From Bacteroidales bacterium UBA1199 (lineage in GTDB: Bacteria > Bacteroidota > Bacteroidia > Bacteroidales > UBA932), in assembly GCA_002309795.1 (NCBI GenBank), contig DBXZ01000018.1, positions 1 through 15,260 of the forward strand: a stretch of 15,260 nt of DNA, written 5' to 3'. Each line of letters opens with the position of its first letter. The stretch's first letter is position 1. Shown in pieces: positions 1 to 6,413 of this stretch. The notes below the pieces were generated by a model that was not told the origin of the DNA, did not search any database, and saw only the letters and a program-made list of their open reading frames with translations. The position numbers and the translations under genes are program-made.

Positions 1-560
1 GCGTAGTCGGTGGTGCCGCCGCCGGGAAGCGCGCCGTTGGAGATGATGCCCGGGAATCGGACGCTGCGGGTATCTACGCCGAAACGGGTGAAGTAGTAGT
101 CGCTGAGCAACTCGCCGGAAACCTTGCAGACACCGTAGATGGTGTTCGGACGCATGATGGTGTCCTGCGGAGTCATATCGTGCGGCGTGCTGGTTCCGAA
201 GGCGCCGATCGAACTCGGGGTGAAGACCGAGCAGCCGAACTCCTTGGCGATGTTCAGGGAGTTGAGCAGGGCGCCCATGTTGATGTTCCAGGCAATCTGC
301 GGCATCTTTTCACCCGTAGCGCTGAGCAGGGCCACGAGATTGAAGATGGCGTCGACCTTGTGTTTCTTGACAGCTTCTGCGAAAGCCTGCGCGTCGGTGG
401 CGTCCAGTTTCTCCGCCACACCGAAGCCGCGCATCTTTTCTACCTGCTCGTCTTTGAGGTCTGCGCTGATTACATTATCTTTACCGTACAATTTCTGGAG
501 ATGGGGGACCAGCTCGGTACCGATCTGTCCGCCTGCTCCAACGACCAAAATTCTTTTCAT
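1..560 (-). CDS. tdh: SDR-type L-threonine 3-dehydrogenase (NAD-dependent epimerase/dehydratase family), 3' end cut by window
   Basis: The reverse strand reads from an ATG at 560 to the window edge without a stop, giving 186 complete codons of what is normally a protein of about 320 residues. The start MKRILVVGAGGQIG is a Rossmann NAD-binding strand with GxxGxxG at residues 8-14. The SDR active site is visible as SS at 116-117 and YGVCK (Tyr142, Lys146). The stretches NLVALLSATGEK (74-85) and PGGGTTDYA (179-187) match the short-chain threonine dehydrogenases I know from Flavobacterium-type bacteria. These oxidise L-threonine to 2-amino-3-ketobutyrate with NAD+ in the cytosol, usually paired with a CoA ligase that yields glycine and acetyl-CoA; that partner is not in the window. 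The gene is divergent from queG with 12 bp between start codons. A related sugar epimerase is the alternative, but the motif match favours threonine dehydrogenase. Confidence 0.85.
   Translation of the reverse strand, partial: MKRILVVGAGGQIGTELVPHLQKLYGKDNVISADLKDEQVEKMRGFGVAEKLDATDAQAFAEAVKKHKVDAIFNLVALLSATGEKMPQIAWNINMGALLNSLNIAKEFGCSVFTPSSIGAFGTSTPHDMTPQDTIMRPNTIYGVCKVSGELLSDYYFTRFGVDTRSVRFPGIISNGALPGGGTTDY
453..483 (+). promoter_or_regulatory. Candidate Bacteroidota promoter for queG, inside the divergent dehydrogenase gene
   Basis: TTTG at 453-456 and TATCTTTA at 476-483 are separated by exactly 19 bp. This fits the group's TTTG-N19-TAnnTTTG form except for the last base. It would give a leader of roughly 80 nt before the queG start at 573. 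The element lies inside the oppositely oriented coding region, so chance is possible. Confidence 0.4.
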
Positions 561-572
561 ATTCGTCTAAAA

Positions 573-1487
573 ATGAACAATACGCTGATAGATATCCGGG
601 AGATCGGCCACCGCTTCGGGTTCGTCGATTCCGGCGCCACAAAGATAGCAAGTCTGGGCGATTATTGTTCGTTTTTTGAGAAATATCTCGCCGACGGATG
701 CCAGGCCGGGATGAGCTACCTGGAGCGGAATCTGGACAAACGCGAAGATCCCGCCAAACTGGTTCCCGGCGCACAGTCGGTACTCTGCTTTCTGGCTCCC
801 TATGGAGCAGGTAGCGAAGCTCCGGACGGAAGCCGCATCTGCGGGTTCGCCCAGGGCGAAGACTATCACAAGGTCATCAAAGACCGGCTCCACGGCGTGA
901 TGGCCTGCCTCGCCGACGAGGCGGCGGCGCGGGGGCTGCCCGCTTTCAGCGGGCGTCCGTTCACGGACAGCGCGCCCCTGGCGGAGCGCGCCTGGGCCGT
1001 CCGCGCCGGCCTGGGATTTATCGGACGCAACTGTTTCCTGATTTCCCCGGAGTACGGCCTGCGGACCCTGATCGGGGCGATTGTCTGCAATATCCCCGAC
1101 GAGGCTTTCGTCCCCCATCCACCGTTGAAAGCAACCTCCTGCGGGGGATGCGGCCGCTGCACGCAGGCATGCCCCACCGGCGCCCTGCAACCATACCGGC
1201 TGGATGCCCGCAAGTGCATCTCCTACCATACCGTGGAATCGCACGACGACCTTCCGGAGGACCTGGACCGCGGGGGAAGCCTCTTCGGCTGCGACCGTTG
1301 CCTGGAGGCGTGTCCCTGGAACAGGGAGGTCCCGGCCTGGCCGGAGTTCCGCTCCCACCACGGACAGCTGGAATCGATGACCCGCGAAGACTGGAAGCAG
1401 TTGGACGAGAAGAGTTTCGACAAATCGTTCGGCTCCTCTTCCCTCACCCGCGCCGGACTCGAAAAAATCAAGAACAATGCCCGTTAA
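573..1487 (+). CDS. queG: Epoxyqueuosine reductase QueG
   Basis: This 304-residue cytosolic iron-sulfur and cobalamin enzyme reduces epoxyqueuosine to queuosine in tRNA, the last step of queuosine synthesis. The likely catalytic acid is Asp132 in FTDSAPLAERAWA, followed by GLGFIGRN (147-153), a strong family signature. Two [4Fe-4S] motifs follow: CGGCGRCTQACP (Cys190, 193, 196, 200) and CDRCLEACPWN (Cys240, 243, 247). Cys215 in RKCISYHTVE is the expected extra ligand. The length fits the short QueG form without C-terminal HEAT repeats. I chose ATG 573, although the frame stays open upstream, because residues 12-50 already align with the family's N-terminus and the upstream stretch is only antisense to the dehydrogenase. 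Its last 11 bp overlap the next gene, so the two are probably co-translated. Confidence 0.95.
   Translation: MNNTLIDIREIGHRFGFVDSGATKIASLGDYCSFFEKYLADGCQAGMSYLERNLDKREDPAKLVPGAQSVLCFLAPYGAGSEAPDGSRICGFAQGEDYHKVIKDRLHGVMACLADEAAARGLPAFSGRPFTDSAPLAERAWAVRAGLGFIGRNCFLISPEYGLRTLIGAIVCNIPDEAFVPHPPLKATSCGGCGRCTQACPTGALQPYRLDARKCISYHTVESHDDLPEDLDRGGSLFGCDRCLEACPWNREVPAWPEFRSHHGQLESMTREDWKQLDEKSFDKSFGSSSLTRAGLEKIKNNAR
640..647 (-). promoter_or_regulatory. Candidate -7 box for the threonine dehydrogenase gene, inside queG
   Basis: CAAAGATA on the plus strand reads TATCTTTG on the minus strand, a perfect TAnnTTTG box about 80 bp upstream of the dehydrogenase start. I see no good TTTG at the expected -33 distance, so this is weak. 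It overlaps queG codons 23-25. Confidence 0.3.
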
Positions 1488-2214
1488 AGACGCCAGAATC
1501 CTGATGAGGGGTTCCTGCTTCTCCACGGAGGTGGGCCGGCGCCTTCGGGAGGAGGGCTACGACGTGGTGCTCAACCCCTTCGGCATCCTTTTCAATCCGG
1601 CGTCGATCGCCCGTTCGCTGGAGCGGCTCGAAAGCCGTCAGCCTTTCACGGAAGCGGACGTGATTTCCCGCGAGGGACAGTTCTGTTCGTTCCACCACCA
1701 CGGCAGTTTCCGCCGGGAGACGCCGGAGGCCTTCCTGCTGAACGCCAACGCCGCCCTGCAGGCCGGAGCCGACGCTTTTGACGCGGCTGACACCGTGGTC
1801 CTGACGCTGGGTACGGCCTGGGTATTCCGCCACCTGGCGCGGAATATCATCGTGTCTAACTGCCACAAAGTTCCCGCCCGGGAGTTCTCCCGCGAACGGC
1901 TGAGTGTCGATGAAACCGTCGCGCTGCTCGCCCCCGTCGTGGAACGCCATCCGGAGAAACGGTGGATTCTGACGGTGAGCCCCGTCCGGCACCTGGCCGA
2001 CGGGCCGCACGGCAACCAGGTGAGCAAAGCCACGCTGGTGCTGGCCGCCGAAGAGCTCTGCGAACGGTTCCCACAGGTCTGCTATTTTCCCTCCTACGAG
2101 ATCATGGTGGAGGAACTGCGGGAATCGCGCTGGTACGCCGCAAACGGCACCCATCCTTCGCCTGAAGCCGTAGATTTAATCGCAGAGCGCTTCAGGCAAA
2201 GCCTTGGCATTTAA
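1477..2214 (+). CDS. GSCFA-domain protein, putative SGNH-like hydrolase
   Basis: The 245-residue protein carries the signature that names the family, GSCFS at 12-16, near the N-terminus. Other family blocks are LGTAWVF (111-117), SNCHK (127-131), TVSPVRHLADG (166-176) with NQVSKA (180-185), and YFPSYEI (203-209). Near the C-terminus NGTHPS (223-228) may supply the histidine of an SGNH-type active site, with Ser13 as nucleophile; that assignment is inferred from fold similarity. No signal peptide or membrane segment is visible, so it is probably cytosolic. The substrate of the family is unknown to me. The start overlaps the end of queG by 11 bp, which points to translational coupling, but I know of no functional link to queuosine synthesis. 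Confidence 0.88.
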   Translation: MPVKDARILMRGSCFSTEVGRRLREEGYDVVLNPFGILFNPASIARSLERLESRQPFTEADVISREGQFCSFHHHGSFRRETPEAFLLNANAALQAGADAFDAADTVVLTLGTAWVFRHLARNIIVSNCHKVPAREFSRERLSVDETVALLAPVVERHPEKRWILTVSPVRHLADGPHGNQVSKATLVLAAEELCERFPQVCYFPSYEIMVEELRESRWYAANGTHPSPEAVDLIAERFRQSLGI

Positions 2215-2234
2215 CTTCCTTTTAAGCGCCAAGG
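2202..2234 (+). repeat. Inverted repeat across the GSCFA stop codon
   Basis: CCTTGGC at 2202-2208 and GCCAAGG at 2228-2234 are perfect complements around a 19-nt loop that contains the stop codon (2212-2214). No T-run follows directly. It could shield or stabilise the 3' end of the queG-GSCFA message, or be chance. Confidence 0.35.
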
Positions 2235-2261
2235 TATTCAGTAGATGAGATGACAGCCTGT

Positions 2262-2282
2262 CCTACCCTACCAGGGGGTAGG
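2262..2282 (+). terminator. Possible hairpin terminator after the queG-GSCFA unit
   Basis: CCTACCC (2262-2268) pairs with GGGTAGG (2276-2282) around a 7-nt loop. It is followed by TCTTTGTGTT, which is only moderately T-rich. It lies between the GSCFA gene and the next promoter, where a terminator would be expected. Confidence 0.4.
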
Positions 2283-2317
2283 TCTTTGTGTTATCGCCTC
2301 TTTTACTGCAAGGTTTC

Positions 2318-2346
2318 TTGAAATTTGCCGGATTTGTTTAAATTTG
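2318..2346 (+). promoter_or_regulatory. Candidate promoter of the TPR regulator gene
   Basis: TAAATTTG at 2339-2346 fits the -7 box TAnnTTTG. A weaker TTG at 2318-2320 lies 18 bp upstream. The box begins 32 bp before the ATG. The bases after it (GCAAAGACCA) resemble those after the matching box of the next gene (GCAACAACCA). Confidence 0.5.
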
Positions 2347-2370
2347 CAAAGACCATTAAGAATTACCGTC

Positions 2371-4020
2371 ATGCGTAAGCTATTTCTCCTGATCGGGTTG
2401 TTTGCTCTGGCGGCTGTTTCCGGCTGCGAGAGCCGTAGGACTGTTGCCCGGCTTGATGACATCCAGTCTTTCCTGCAGGACCGGCCCGACAGCGCATTGA
2501 CGGCCTTGCGCTCCATTCCCGAATCGGAATTGTCGTCGAAACGACTCCGCGCAAGATATTCGCTGCTGAATGCGATGGCGCTTCACAAGTGCTATATTGA
2601 CACCGCTGATCTTTCCGTAATCGCGCCGGCCGACCGCTACTACGCCCGCCACGGTTCGGCCTGGGACAAGATGAAGACGCTCCACCAGAAAGGTATCATT
2701 CAAATGAACGGCGGCGACTATCAGTCTGCCGTCATCTCGCTGACCGCTGCGGCAACCTATATTGATCAAGCCGGGGACTGGTTCAATGGCGGCTTGATCT
2801 GCATCTCCCTCTGTCAGTTATACAATAAACTGCACGACAATAACGAGGAACTTTCATGGGCAATCCGGGCAGAGAACTATTACCAGAAAGTCGATAAGCC
2901 TATTTATTATCAGGATTCCAGAATCAAACATGCGATTGCCCTTAACAACCTCGGGCGTTATCAGGAAGCTGTAGATATTTACCACAGTTTACTCGATGAT
3001 GAAGAATTGGATGAAGCCAACAGACTGTCTGCAATGGCTCATCTGGCTCATACTCAGATCTATCGTCAGTACATGAATCCGCGCGAGGCAGATTCTCTCT
3101 TCACCCTCGTTATTCAAAAAACCGGCCGGCTTCCTCATCGTCAGAACTGGGGCGCTTATGCTTATGCAAGCGATTTGGTCGGCAAGAGAGAACGGGCAGA
3201 CAGAATATATGCCCAGCTGGATACAAATAACAAAGACATTTTTGGTTGGTACTCCAGATCTCTTTATGAGAGAGGTGAGTATCAAAACGCTTTTGATCAT
3301 TTATCTCTTTCTATCGCCAGTCAGACACAGATACTCAATGTGGCTCTGACACAAGCGGCTCACAAGGCCCAACGAGATCATTCGGAATCCCTTCGCAGGG
3401 AAACCGAACGGAAAGTATTCCTTCTTCGAATTCTCTATTTGATGGGGATCGCTTTAATCCTGCTGGCCGGACTTGTTATCTACCTCGTCTTTCGGCGCCG
3501 GTATGAGCGTTCCCGGCAGGATAACGAGTTGCTGGCCGAAGCATCAGAAACGCTTCTTCGGCAGATAGAAAGCTCCGAATCCGAGAAAGATCGTCAATTA
3601 GCAGCTATCCGTAAAGAGTACATTCGTATGAATCAGTCGAGTTTCAAGGAGGTCGGCCGTGTGTACGAATCGCTTGTAAGTGCTTCCCGGCGCGGAGATT
3701 CGCAGCGGGCAATTCTCTCGCAGGTCAAGAGACTCACGGAAGAGATAGCAAACGATGACAGTAGCGAATCGCACATTGAAAAGATGATAGACGCTTCGTT
3801 GGGCGGTTTGATGCATCAGTTCAGGGCGGATTATCCGCATCTTAATGAGCGGGATTATAGAATGATGTCTTTCATTATTGCCGGTTTTGAGATGTCAACC
3901 CTGGCCATTTTCTTTGGCAAGTCGTCAATCTCGGTTCCCTATACCCGCAAGTATCGCCTGAAGAAGAAGGTAGAATCGGCTTCTCCCGAGATAAGTGAGC
4001 GATATCTGCCTTATTTCTAA
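2371..4020 (+). CDS. TPR-type membrane sensor-regulator with lipobox, single transmembrane helix and C-terminal HTH
   Basis: The 549-residue protein starts at ATG 2371; an in-frame TTG at 2344 overlaps the promoter box, so I rejected it. Residues 1-19 look like a lipoprotein signal with lipobox VSGC (Cys19). Residues 25-345 are helical, with TPR-like pairs such as GDYQSAVISLTAAATYI and GRYQEAVDIYHSLL. A clear transmembrane helix spans about 350-374, followed by basic RRRYERSR and a probable coiled coil (about 378-415). Residues 491-533 resemble the LuxR-like DNA-binding end of Bacteroidota TPR regulators (LNERDYRMMSFIIAGF, then TRKYRLKKK). Inferred role: a periplasmic TPR domain senses envelope state and the cytoplasmic HTH acts on nearby genes. 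The HTH is divergent, so DNA binding is not certain. GC falls from about 60% in the first 400 bp to about 40% further on. Confidence 0.82.
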   Translation: MRKLFLLIGLFALAAVSGCESRRTVARLDDIQSFLQDRPDSALTALRSIPESELSSKRLRARYSLLNAMALHKCYIDTADLSVIAPADRYYARHGSAWDKMKTLHQKGIIQMNGGDYQSAVISLTAAATYIDQAGDWFNGGLICISLCQLYNKLHDNNEELSWAIRAENYYQKVDKPIYYQDSRIKHAIALNNLGRYQEAVDIYHSLLDDEELDEANRLSAMAHLAHTQIYRQYMNPREADSLFTLVIQKTGRLPHRQNWGAYAYASDLVGKRERADRIYAQLDTNNKDIFGWYSRSLYERGEYQNAFDHLSLSIASQTQILNVALTQAAHKAQRDHSESLRRETERKVFLLRILYLMGIALILLAGLVIYLVFRRRYERSRQDNELLAEASETLLRQIESSESEKDRQLAAIRKEYIRMNQSSFKEVGRVYESLVSASRRGDSQRAILSQVKRLTEEIANDDSSESHIEKMIDASLGGLMHQFRADYPHLNERDYRMMSFIIAGFEMSTLAIFFGKSSISVPYTRKYRLKKKVESASPEISERYLPYF

Positions 4021-4031
4021 CATTCCTTGCA

Positions 4032-4062
4032 GCCCGGTGATAAATAAATAATCACCGAGGGC
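4032..4062 (+). repeat. Hairpin in the 4021-4182 intergenic region
   Basis: CGGTGAT (4035-4041) pairs with ATCACCG (4051-4057) around the loop AAATAAATA. GCC (4032-4034) and GGC (4060-4062) can extend the stem past a small bulge. No T-run follows, so it is a weak terminator or an mRNA 3'-end structure. The rest of the gap holds a CTTTTTTAAAAAG palindrome near 4122-4134 and the promoter box at 4151. Confidence 0.4.
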
Positions 4063-4150
4063 GCAAAATCTTATATGCAAACCTCTGTATGGCCGATTTT
4101 CATCAGTCGACCGGTGATGCGCTTTTTTAAAAAGGTATAAGGGAATAAGG

Positions 4151-4158
4151 TATATTTG
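4151..4158 (+). promoter_or_regulatory. Candidate -7 box upstream of the first beta-barrel gene
   Basis: TATATTTG fits TAnnTTTG exactly and begins 32 bp before the ATG at 4183, the same distance as in the regulator gene. The -33 region is only a T-run (4123-4128) at wider spacing. No comparable box lies in the 27 bp before the next gene, so 4183-5529 is probably one transcript. Confidence 0.5.
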
Positions 4159-4182
4159 CAACAACCAATGTGACACACCCAT

Positions 4183-4872
4183 ATGCTGAAAAGTATTATA
4201 AGATCAAGCCTGCTCTGGCTTCTGCTTTTTCTTCCTGTCCATGCTGGAGCTCAGGTTGATTACAGTATTCGTACAGGGATTAACATGTCTAATCAAATCC
4301 CTCATTCGGGCGGGCTGACAGGTATTCAAGTCGGCATTAACATTGCCTTGGAGGGTGAGCATTTCTTTAATCCGTACTTTGGGGCGGGATTCGGGTTATC
4401 CTTAAATGAAAAAGGAGAAAACTGGATAGATGTTAATCTCGCAACAAATCTTCAAGGAATCAAGCGCACCCAGTTGTATTATGCTGAATTACCGCTAATG
4501 GCTCTGGTAAAATATGCATTTGAAGTTGGTCGCAACAAAATCGCCTTTATCGGAAAGGCGGGATTCTACTTTTCTGATTTAATACAGGGCAATGCGGTTC
4601 TGGTGTTTACGGATTCATCTAACAAGACGGTAGATATCTCTGGCCAAGGTTTGTATGAAGATTCCAGTGGGAAACTGCGCATCTCTCCCAGAGTGTCGCC
4701 TTTAGATATGGGGTATACCCTCGGCGCCGAAATCCGTTTTAATCAATTCGGTCTTGGCTTTCGCTACCAATATGGATTAACTTCTATCGGATATGACGAG
4801 TATTATGGGCCCAGACGGTTTAATCAGACCTATGGCGTTGATCTCCGTTATATATTTTCTTGGGGTAATTAA
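4183..4872 (+). CDS. Outer-membrane beta-barrel protein (PorT-like / OMP_b-brl type)
   Basis: The 229-residue protein has a Sec signal peptide (basic start, hydrophobic core at 9-19, probable cleavage after AGA at 21-23). The mature part alternates polar and hydrophobic residues and is rich in Gly, Tyr and Phe, as expected of outer-membrane beta-strands: YFGAGFGLSLNEKG, YYAELPLMALVKYAF, KIAFIGKAGFYFSD, YTLGAEIRFNQFGLGFRY. The turn region YYAELPLM followed by a short strand is typical of the PorT-like barrel family common in Bacteroidota, usually of 8-10 strands. No enzyme motif is visible; the ligand or partner is unknown. It heads the envelope block after the TPR regulator, with its own promoter box, and lies 27 bp before a lipoprotein gene. 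A barrel is well supported; its role is not. Confidence 0.78.
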   Translation: MLKSIIRSSLLWLLLFLPVHAGAQVDYSIRTGINMSNQIPHSGGLTGIQVGINIALEGEHFFNPYFGAGFGLSLNEKGENWIDVNLATNLQGIKRTQLYYAELPLMALVKYAFEVGRNKIAFIGKAGFYFSDLIQGNAVLVFTDSSNKTVDISGQGLYEDSSGKLRISPRVSPLDMGYTLGAEIRFNQFGLGFRYQYGLTSIGYDEYYGPRRFNQTYGVDLRYIFSWGN

Positions 4873-4899
4873 TTGAACAGTTTCCAGTAGGGGGATACT

Positions 4900-5529
4900 A
4901 TGACTTTCACTAAAATCAAACGCATGATCGGCGCCATGGCTGTTTCTGTCGTGGCTCTTCTTCTGACCTCCTGTCAAGAGCCTTTAGGAAGGGGAGTGAC
5001 AACGGTGTTTGAACATCGTGACTGCCAGTCCGTATTATTGTTGCAGCCTGAACAGGATGGGGATGGACGGGCTTTCTTGAGAATACTGACAGATGGTATA
5101 CTCCAAGAATCCAATAAAGAGATAGAATCCCAGATTCTTGAATATAATCATCGAAAAGCTTCCGATACAGGTTCAGCGATGGATTTGATTGTCTATCACA
5201 CGAACGTTTGCACATCCTTGCAAATCGAGGCATCTCTTCCAGTTTTCGGACAAGAAGCCGGTGAGGATCTTTCCGGATTCTTTTTACTTGACAAAAACGG
5301 GCCGGGCTATATCATAAAGTCTAATAAAGAACTGGTGGGCAGCATCCTTGGATACTCATTGGCGCATGGGGAAATAACGTTATCCGAATGGCTTTCCCTA
5401 TCACCATTGATGCTTCATGAGTTGTATTTAAAGTCGAAGCAGCCCGCTGTCCTCCCTCCCGGCATTGTTTTCACGGTCAAGGTGACGCTGGATGGCGAGA
5501 AAGAATTGGAAGCGACGGCTACGTTCTAG
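4900..5529 (+). CDS. Putative lipoprotein of unknown family
   Basis: The 209-residue protein has a lipoprotein signal: basic KIKR, a hydrophobic stretch, and lipobox LTSC with Cys25. The residue after the cysteine is Gln, so a periplasmic or surface location cannot be read with confidence. An AGGGGG stretch about 6 bp before ATG 4900 can serve as ribosome binding site, unusual here, and supports this start. The mature part shows mixed alpha/beta character. A distinctive central segment (about 124-150, with GFFLLDKNGPGYII and LVGSILGY) is followed by the helix-like EWLSLSPLMLHELYLKSK, and the C-terminus is beta-like. I recognise no catalytic motif and assign no family. It follows the barrel gene by 27 bp, so it may act with that barrel at the outer membrane. 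Confidence 0.72.
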   Translation: MTFTKIKRMIGAMAVSVVALLLTSCQEPLGRGVTTVFEHRDCQSVLLLQPEQDGDGRAFLRILTDGILQESNKEIESQILEYNHRKASDTGSAMDLIVYHTNVCTSLQIEASLPVFGQEAGEDLSGFFLLDKNGPGYIIKSNKELVGSILGYSLAHGEITLSEWLSLSPLMLHELYLKSKQPAVLPPGIVFTVKVTLDGEKELEATATF

Positions 5530-5534
5530 TGCCC

Positions 5535-5565
5535 TTTGATTTAATTGATAGTTTCATTATATTTG
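5535..5565 (+). promoter_or_regulatory. Consensus Bacteroidota promoter before the second lipoprotein gene
   Basis: TTTG (5535-5538), exactly 19 bp, then TATATTTG (5558-5565) is a full match to TTTG-N19-TAnnTTTG. The expected transcript start is near 5572, leaving a leader of about 50 nt. It would drive the lipoprotein at 5626 and the barrel at 6414 apart from the upstream genes. Confidence 0.7.
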
Positions 5566-5625
5566 TTTATCCGGTCAGCCCTGGTCATAAGACATATTAT
5601 AACAACTAATTAATACACAAGATTA

Positions 5626-6387
5626 ATGAATTGTTTACGATTGTTCTGCATTGTTGCCGCAGCCAGTTTGTTTCTTTCTTCGTGTATCCGACCTGATGAA
5701 AAACCGAAAGTAGAAACGGTCGAGGTCGATTATAATTTCGTTGTGAGGCTCGATTATATGTACGTTTACAGAGGAATTGCTCCGAGTCATAATACAGGAG
5801 AGGATACCAGTTATTTGTTTATTCCCCAGCGCTGCAAGTTTACCAGCGAGCAGGTGCTTGACGGGACACAGCAGCGGCTCATCAATCAATGGACGAAAGA
5901 GGCAAATTCATTCTACGGTGCTGATTTAAGGTATAAGGGTACTCAATACTATGTGGCTGTGCAAATGCTGACAGAGAGCTATAGCAAAGTCCTAATCGGT
6001 GCTTATGACTGGCGAGCAAGAAGCCTTGATGTGATCGCCTTGACGGACTGGGATGCGGAGCATCCTGCGGGTTCCTCCGTCAAAGACAAATTCTGTCTGA
6101 TGTATAGACAGAGTGACAGGTTGATCACTGTGCCGCTGACGTCTTTCAAATACTCAGATCTGTTGTTTTCTGACAATATGCCCGTATCTTCTCATTTATG
6201 GCCGGTCCAACCCTCCTGCAATGGAGGCCTGGTCCTCCGTCTGATCAATCCTCTCGATCGGAGTCATTATGAAACGACAGCGCTGGAAGTTCGTATGCAA
6301 ACTGATTTCGGAACACAATATTGTGCAAGAGCCTCGGACACGGAATTGCAGGCAGGATTGAATAATCTCGACCGATTTGAGTTTTAA
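5626..6387 (+). CDS. Putative lipoprotein of unknown function
   Basis: The 253-residue protein has a lipoprotein signal with lipobox LSSC (Cys20), followed by an acidic and basic linker (RPDEKPKVETVEVD). The mature part looks beta-rich with many aromatic residues (NFVVRLDYMYVYRG, YYVAVQMLTESYSKVLIGAYDW). Four more cysteines lie in the mature part, which could form disulfides in the periplasm. The layout of signal, short linker and beta-rich body slightly recalls fimbrial assembly lipoproteins of the FimB/Mfa2 kind, but their usual cysteine-proline start is missing and I do not make that call. It has its own consensus promoter and is followed after 26 bp by a small barrel gene, so the pair is probably co-transcribed. 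It is AT-rich (38% GC in the line at 5881). Confidence 0.7.
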   Translation: MNCLRLFCIVAAASLFLSSCIRPDEKPKVETVEVDYNFVVRLDYMYVYRGIAPSHNTGEDTSYLFIPQRCKFTSEQVLDGTQQRLINQWTKEANSFYGADLRYKGTQYYVAVQMLTESYSKVLIGAYDWRARSLDVIALTDWDAEHPAGSSVKDKFCLMYRQSDRLITVPLTSFKYSDLLFSDNMPVSSHLWPVQPSCNGGLVLRLINPLDRSHYETTALEVRMQTDFGTQYCARASDTELQAGLNNLDRFEF

Positions 6388-6413
6388 TCATATAATCAAA
6401 TTGTTTCGTAGTT

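Noticed and set aside
180..572. N-terminal extension of queG by 131 codons
   Set aside because: The region is antisense to the dehydrogenase, and the QueG fold begins at the ATG at 573.
2344..2370. Upstream TTG start for the TPR regulator
   Set aside because: It overlaps the -7 box and would bury the lipoprotein signal; the ATG at 2371 is a better start.
4122..4134. CTTTTTTAAAAAG as a terminator of the TPR gene
   Set aside because: The palindrome consists only of A and T pairs with no GC stem before it, so it is unlikely to act as an intrinsic terminator.
5626..6387. FimB/Mfa2 fimbrial anchor assignment for the second lipoprotein
   Set aside because: Only a general layout is shared; the typical cysteine-rich N-terminal motif and strand pattern are not visible.
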